From Prorocentrum cordatum (taxonomy: Eukaryota; Sar; Dinophyceae; Prorocentrales; Prorocentraceae), in assembly GCA_963575745.1 (NCBI GenBank), contig CAUYUJ010018871.1:589037-653036 (forward strand): DNA of 64,000 nt. The letters are read 5' to 3'. Positions 59,018 to 64,000 of this stretch are shown one piece after another (within the stretch, counting starts at the first letter, position 1; each line of letters opens with the position of its first letter). The notes below the pieces were generated by a model. That model saw only the letters and a list, made by a program, of their open reading frames with translations, searched no databases and was not told the origin of the DNA. The translations under genes and the position numbers were made by a program.

Positions 59018-62000
59018 GCATCATCATCATCATCATCGGCGTGATCAGCATCGACGCTGTCATTGCCCGGCCGTCGTCATTTCACCATCGCCGCCAGCAT
59101 CGCTACTATCATCATCGTGTCTGCCGTTGTCGACGTCGCCATCACACTGCGCCCGCCCGAGTTACCGATTCGCACTGGTGTGCCCGCGCGTCAGCGCGGT
59201 CTGCGAGACGCGCTGTGAAGGTTGCAGCGGTCAGCGACACCGCGGCCGCGTCGGTCGCGCCAGACCAGCTGGCCGCTCAGCGCGCGAGCCCGCGCGCGGT
59301 AGCGCGGCCGCAGCGAAGCATTAGCCAGCGCTAAGCAGTCATCGCAATCGCCTCCGCATGGGTTTTGCCGACCAAGTTGCGGGCGGGTCGGTGCGATGGT
59401 TGCGCGAGCATGGGAGGTGGTCGCGCGCGTGGAATTCAAAATCAAGTGTGCAACTTCGGTTGCACAACATAGATCTGCTTTTCTTTAAAAGAAGTAGGAT
59501 CCACCACCACCACCACCCCGGCTTTATCGGTACACCTTTTTGTTTTGCAATTTGAATATGATTCTGCCCCATCGTCCATCCTAAGTATGAACTCGTACCA
59601 ACCCAGCCCAGCCAGTACCGATCCCCCTGCCACCCTCTGCAAAAAGAGTAGGCGCGCTCTCGTTTATCAAACAACTATTAGTTGTCATGAATCCGTTGCC
59701 AAAGAATGACACGACGGACACACGCGCGCGTCGTCGCGCGCGCATGCCGAAATATTTCAAAAACCTTCGGTGTCGGAAGGATTTCGAAATCGAATGTCCA
59801 ATATATTTATATGTATATATATATATATATACACATGCATATACATATACAAGAACACCGGGTTTCGCAACGCGTTAAATATAACAGAGAAGAAATAAAC
59901 GCGCGCCCGTGCGAATTCTTAAGGAAACCCAAGATCTTTCAACACAAAAAACTACCAAACGGGCTTCGCGCGCGCGCATATCGAAATCGTTCGAACGCCT
60001 TGGCGCGCGTGCCGTTTCGAGAATCCTATACAAAAAACAAGGTGATGTGCAAGCGCGCGCGACGTCGAGCGCGCGTGCCGAAATTGTTCAAAAACCTTCG
60101 GTGTCGTAACGACGTCAAAACCGAATGCCCCAAAACATTCAACACACACATGGTTTCGCAACATCAGTTTCCCAAAAGAGCTTGCGCGCCCGCTATTGCG
60201 AATTCTCAAGAAACTATAGGTTGTTCAGCATGTTCATGGAATTTTGCCAAGCGTGCCTCTGGCGCCGCACGCCGACATCATTCGCACGCCCTTGCGCGCG
60301 TGTTGTGGGGGGGGCACGATCCGCGTCAAATAAAACCACGCGGGCCACTTTCGCGCGTCTGCCGCGGCCGCATGTCGAATTCTCTCCAAAACCTCCATCA
60401 CCGACGCGAGGACGCCATCATCGTCGCCGGCGCGATCAACATCGGCGCCCGCGCTGACCGCACCGTCGTCGGTGCGAACATCGTCACCAGCATCGCCGCT
60501 ATCATCATCGCATCTACCGCAGTCGGCGTCGCCATGGCACCGCGCCCGCCCAAGTCGCCGATTCGCGGCCGCGTCGGTGGCGCCAAACTAGCCGGCCACT
60601 GCGCGCGCTAGGGTTGGTGCGGCCGCAGAGATGCACCAGCCAACGCCACGCACGCATCGCAATCGCCACCGCATGGGTTTTGCAAACCAACTTGCGGGTG
60701 GGTGGGCGGGATGTTTGCAAGAGCATGGGATGCGTCAAGTCACGGGTAAAAATCATTCGCACCGCATTGCACCACGTCGACTCTCCCCCCTAAAAAAGAA
60801 TTCGGATCCGCACCCCGCACCCCTGGCTTTATCGGCCCACCTGTTCGCATTGATATTCACATGTGATTCGGCCCTATCGTCCATCCTAAATAGGAATCCA
60901 TACCATCCCAGCCCAGCCAGTATCGACCCCCCCCCGCCATCCTGCGGAAAAATATTATGCGTGCGCACTCGTCTATCCAAAACTGCTAGCTGTCATGAAT
61001 ATGTTGCCAAAAATGCGACGAAGTGCACACGCGCGCGTCGTCGCGCGCGCATGCCGAAATGTTTTCAGAAGCCTCTGGTTTCGCAAGGATGTCAAAACCG
61101 ATTGTCAAAAAAAAACACTCAACACACACATGGCTTCGCAACGCGGATTTTCGCAACTCATGCGAATTATTCCGGAAATTTTCGGTTTAGCAGTGTTTCC
61201 AGAAAGTACGACCAAACGGGTTTCGCGTGCGCAGGCCGAAATCAGTCAAACGCCTTTGCACGCACGCGCGCGTCGCCGCGCGCGCATGCCGAAACTTCAA
61301 AAAAACCTTCGGTTTCGTAACCATTTCAAAACCGAGTGCCCAAAAACCATTCAACAACACACGGTCTCGCAACAGCAGTTTTTCAAACATGCTCCCGCGC
61401 GCGCTCTTGCAAATTCGTTAGAAAACCATCGGTTGTTGAACATTTCCATGGAATTCTGCCAGGCGGGCCTCGGGCGCCGCATGCCGACATCATTATCACG
61501 CCTTTGCGCGCGTGTTGGGGGGGTACGACCCGCGTCAAATAAAACCACGCGCGCGTCGGCCGCGGGCGCATGTCGAATTGTTTTCAAAACTTCCATCACC
61601 GACGCGAGGACGCCGTCATCGTCGTTGGCGCGATCAGCATCGGTGCCCGCACAGGCCGCGCCTTCGTCGGCGCGAACATCGTTACCAGCATCGCCGCTAT
61701 CATCATCGCGTTTACCGCAATCGGCGTCGCCATGGTACCGCGCCCGCCCAAGTCTCCGACTCGTAGCGGAACGCCCGCTGAGATGCGCCCAGCGGTCAGC
61801 GCCACCGCGGCCGCGTCAGTGGCGCCAAACTAATTGGCCGCTGTGCGCGCGTGCCGTGCCGGGGTTGGCGCGGCCGCAGATATGCACCAGCCAACGCCAC
61901 CCATGCATCGCAGTCGCCACCGCTTGGATTGCGCAAACCAAGTTGCGGGTGGGTGGGTGGGATGTTTGCAAGAGCATGGGATGTGCCAACCCGTGAGTGA

Positions 62001-62215
62001 AAAAGAATTGTCTGTTATTATCATTTCTGCACCTTTTTAAGAATATAAAAAATGCGCGCGCACTCGTTTATCAAAAACCATCAGTTTTCAAGAGTCCATT
62101 GCAAAAAATGAGACGAAGTGCGCACGCGCGCGCCGTCACACGCGCATGCCGAAATCCGTCAAAAACCATCGGTTTCGGAAGGATGTCGAAATCGAGTGCC
62201 CCAAAAAAATGTACA
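58800..62215 (+). repeat. Higher-order satellite, unit about 1.25 kb
   Basis: Landmarks recur in order. TTGCGGGYGGGTSGG is near 59378, 60690 and 61940. CGCGCCCGCCCAAGT-type words are near 59150, 60540 and 61740. ACGCGCGCG...GCATGCCGAAAT is near 59715, 61025 and 62115. Two full periods of about 1.31 and 1.25 kb plus partial ends are present. Inside, shorter degenerate units (GCGCGCATGYCGAAAT, TTCAACACACACATGG) repeat. (ATC)n lies at 58970-59035 and TATATA at 59810-59830. Frames here are repeats, not genes. Confidence 0.75.
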
Positions 62216-62309
62216 TATTTACAATATAAGCAAATACGCCGAGCCCCCTCCCGGGGCGTCCTCCACCACATCTCGCGCACGCCCCCGGCACCGCGCTTCC
62301 CGACTTTCC

Positions 62310-62620
62310 GGGGAGCCCCACAAATTGTCAGTGCCCAAAGACAGCCCAAGACGACCCTAAGAAGCCCCCAGAACGCAGAATAAAAGCCCAAGACTCCCCC
62401 AAGCAACCCAGGATAGCTTTGGGGTGGCTCTCCAGGCTCCCAGGAGGCCTCCAAGAGACATCAAGAGAGCTCCGAGAGGCCTCCCGAGAGCGCCCGGAGA
62501 ACCTAAAATCGTTAAGTTTCTTTGTTTTTGTCGTTTTTGTTTTTGGCCTTCTCACCACTTCATGCCTCCAACGCTCCAAGACGGCCGGAGAGGCCCCCAA
62601 GATCCTTCTCGGCCCCTTCC
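62310..62620 (+). repeat. CCCCAAGA-type array ahead of the alveolin exon
   Basis: Third array of the family at 20590 and 57465; likely the end of an intron. Confidence 0.6.
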
Positions 62621-62630
62621 GAACCCGGAG

Positions 62631-63029
62631 GTGATCAAGCAGGTGTTCGTCCCGCAGGTTCAGGAGGTGATCAAGATTGTCCACGTGCCGCAGGTCCAAA
62701 CCGTTGAGAGGATCGTCGAAGTTCCGATGGTCCGACGCATCCAGAGGGACGTGGAGGTGCCGCAAATCGAGACGCGCGAAGTCATCAAGCAGGTGTACAA
62801 GCAAGAAATGCGCGAGGTTATCAGAGAGGTCCCGAAGATACAGGTGCAGACTGTCGAGAAGATCGTGGAGGTTCCACAGGTCCAGCATCAAGAGAGGATC
62901 GTCGAAGTCGTAGAGGAACAGGTAGAAGAAGTGATCAAACAGGTGCCAATGACGGTCGTGCAGGAGGTCGTGAGAGAGGTTCCGCGGATCCAGGTACAGA
63001 AGGTGGAGAAGATCGTGAGCGTGCCTCAG
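62631..63029 (+). CDS. Alveolin (inner membrane complex / cortical protein) exon
   Basis: 133 phase-0 codons made of charged Val/Glu/Gln repeats: VIKQVFVPQVQEVIKIVHVP, QVQTVERIVEVP, REVIREVPKIQVQTVEKIVE, QERIVEVVEEQVEEVIKQVP, VVQEVVREVPRIQVQKVEKI. EKIVEVP/VPQVQ periodicity of about 12 residues defines the alveolin domain of alveolate cortical filaments, which line the alveolar sacs below the plasma membrane. CTTCCGAACCCGGAG|GTG serves as acceptor; CAG|GCTGGA as a GC donor. The reading continues to a stop at 63081-63083 if unspliced. It is probably an internal or late exon; upstream relatives are at 52400-52704. Confidence 0.8.
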
Positions 63030-64000
63030 GCTGGAAATGCTAGCGATGGGCGTGCTCAATTCAGAATTCCTTGTGGTGATTGATGCATCTGTGACGCCGT
63101 CGCCACCGCCGCCCCTGCTACAGATCACGCCTCCGCCCTCCCTCAATGCCCAATCCCTTAATTGTGTTACCACCACTCCCCACCCTGCCGCCTTCTCTCT
63201 CTCCTCTTTCTCTCTTTCTCTCTTTCTCTCTCTGTCCTTCCCTCCCTCCGTCCCTTCCTGTCCCTGCCCTCCGCTGCGCGCCCTTTCCTTTCACGACCTT
63301 CCCTCCGCGCTTCCGTCCCGTCCGGCCCTTCCTTGTTCGGAAACGACATTGGAGCTTAGAGAGGGCCCGGGGGCCACAAGGATCGACCCGATCACCCCGA
63401 CGCCACCCGCCCACACCACCCACCCAGTGGGCCGGTTTCGTTCTCCACTTCCCGACGCATCGTTCACAGTTCGTCTTCATTCTTCCTCCTTCCTTTTTTT
63501 TCCTCCTCTTCCTCTTCCTCCTCCCCCCTCCTCCTCCTCAACCTTCGCTCAACATCATGAATCCTCATTCCTCATCCCATTTACGTCCTCCCGCTGATAT
63601 TCTCATTCATCATGCCTCTCATCAATGTTTCGCCTCGTATCCTCTCTCCCCCCTCCCCTCCCCCATCCTCCCTTAAACGCCTCCCTGTCACCCATTCCTC
63701 TCCCCTATCCCGCCATTCCTCCCCACCCCCTTGTCATCCATACTACGAGCACGCTCGCCAATGATTTGAATAATGCAGCCACGAATATTACGACTACGAT
63801 GATTACGCCTACAACGAGTAATAGTAGTAGTAATCGTAGTAGCAGTAGTAGTCGTAGTCGCAGTCGCAGTCGTAGTCGTAGTCGCAGTCGTAGTCGTCGT
63901 CGAAGTAATAATAGCAATAATAAGGATACGCATAATAGAAGTAGTAGTAGTAGTAGTCGTCGTCGTCGTAGTCATCGTCGTCGTAATCGTAGTCGCAGTA
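63030..64000. other. Intron or downstream sequence with TC/TCC and GTA/GTC tracts
   Basis: TC-rich at 63195-63260, TCC tract at 63480-63545, and a compound GTA/GTC/GCA triplet array from about 63770 to the window end. No further exon seen. Confidence 0.6.

Noticed and set aside
20225-63990. CRISPR array among the many regular repeats
   Set aside because: Repeats lack constant direct-repeat plus unique-spacer structure, and the genome is eukaryotic.

Overview
The window looks like nuclear DNA of a dinoflagellate. Four signs point there: a near-exact copy of the dinoflagellate trans-splicing leader at 30098-30119; exons coding alveolin-type repeats (EKIVEVP / VPQVQ) at 52400-52704 and 62631-63029; a GA-AG intron with terminal inverted repeats at 52442-52641; and GC-rich decayed retroelements between long triplet microsatellites. 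The genus cannot be fixed from the sequence; a Prorocentrum- or Suessiales-like genome would fit. No bacterial or organellar genes, tRNAs or rRNAs were seen.

Layout. 1-10.4 kb: one intronless LINE-type polyprotein frame (ART-like motif, Cys cluster, EEP endonuclease, reverse transcriptase, CCHC knuckle), then a pure (TC)n tract of about 260 bp. 11.1-11.9 kb: a copia-type RNase H tail with one stop. 13.46 kb: an isolated EF-hand exon. 14.55-20.2 kb: a decayed tyrosine-recombinase (DIRS/Ngaro/PAT-like) retroelement bounded by split direct repeats in the order A1 - genes - B1 - A2 - B2. 20.2-21.7 kb: CATA/CATG microsatellites. 23.5-25.3 kb: LINE debris on both strands. 25.7-29.6 kb: small exons, GGA/TCC tracts, an 80-bp minisatellite in both orientations, and a TIR element present in tandem. 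30.1-32.64 kb: a spliced-leader-tagged retrocopy with nested 84/42/21-bp repeats and an RRM. 36.4-38.8 kb: a LINE with ORF1 and endonuclease. 42.4-48.2 kb: a decayed retroelement with gag-like, RING, retropepsin-like, dUTPase and methyltransferase-like parts. 49.7-58.6 kb: foldback and MITE-like elements and two 75-77-bp minisatellites. 58.8-62.2 kb: a roughly 1.25-kb higher-order satellite. 62.63 kb: the best alveolin exon.

Working model. Apart from mobile elements, the clearest host signal is a set of small plus-strand exons: EF-hand, then PVEPVQ / TYAPTEPVQ segments, then alveolin repeats. They run in sensible domain order from 13.4 to 63.0 kb. They may be one cortical-cytoskeleton gene of 49 kb or more with introns full of repeats, or several related genes. 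Exon edges are predictions from frame and splice-like sites. Most other coding signals are broken retroelements.
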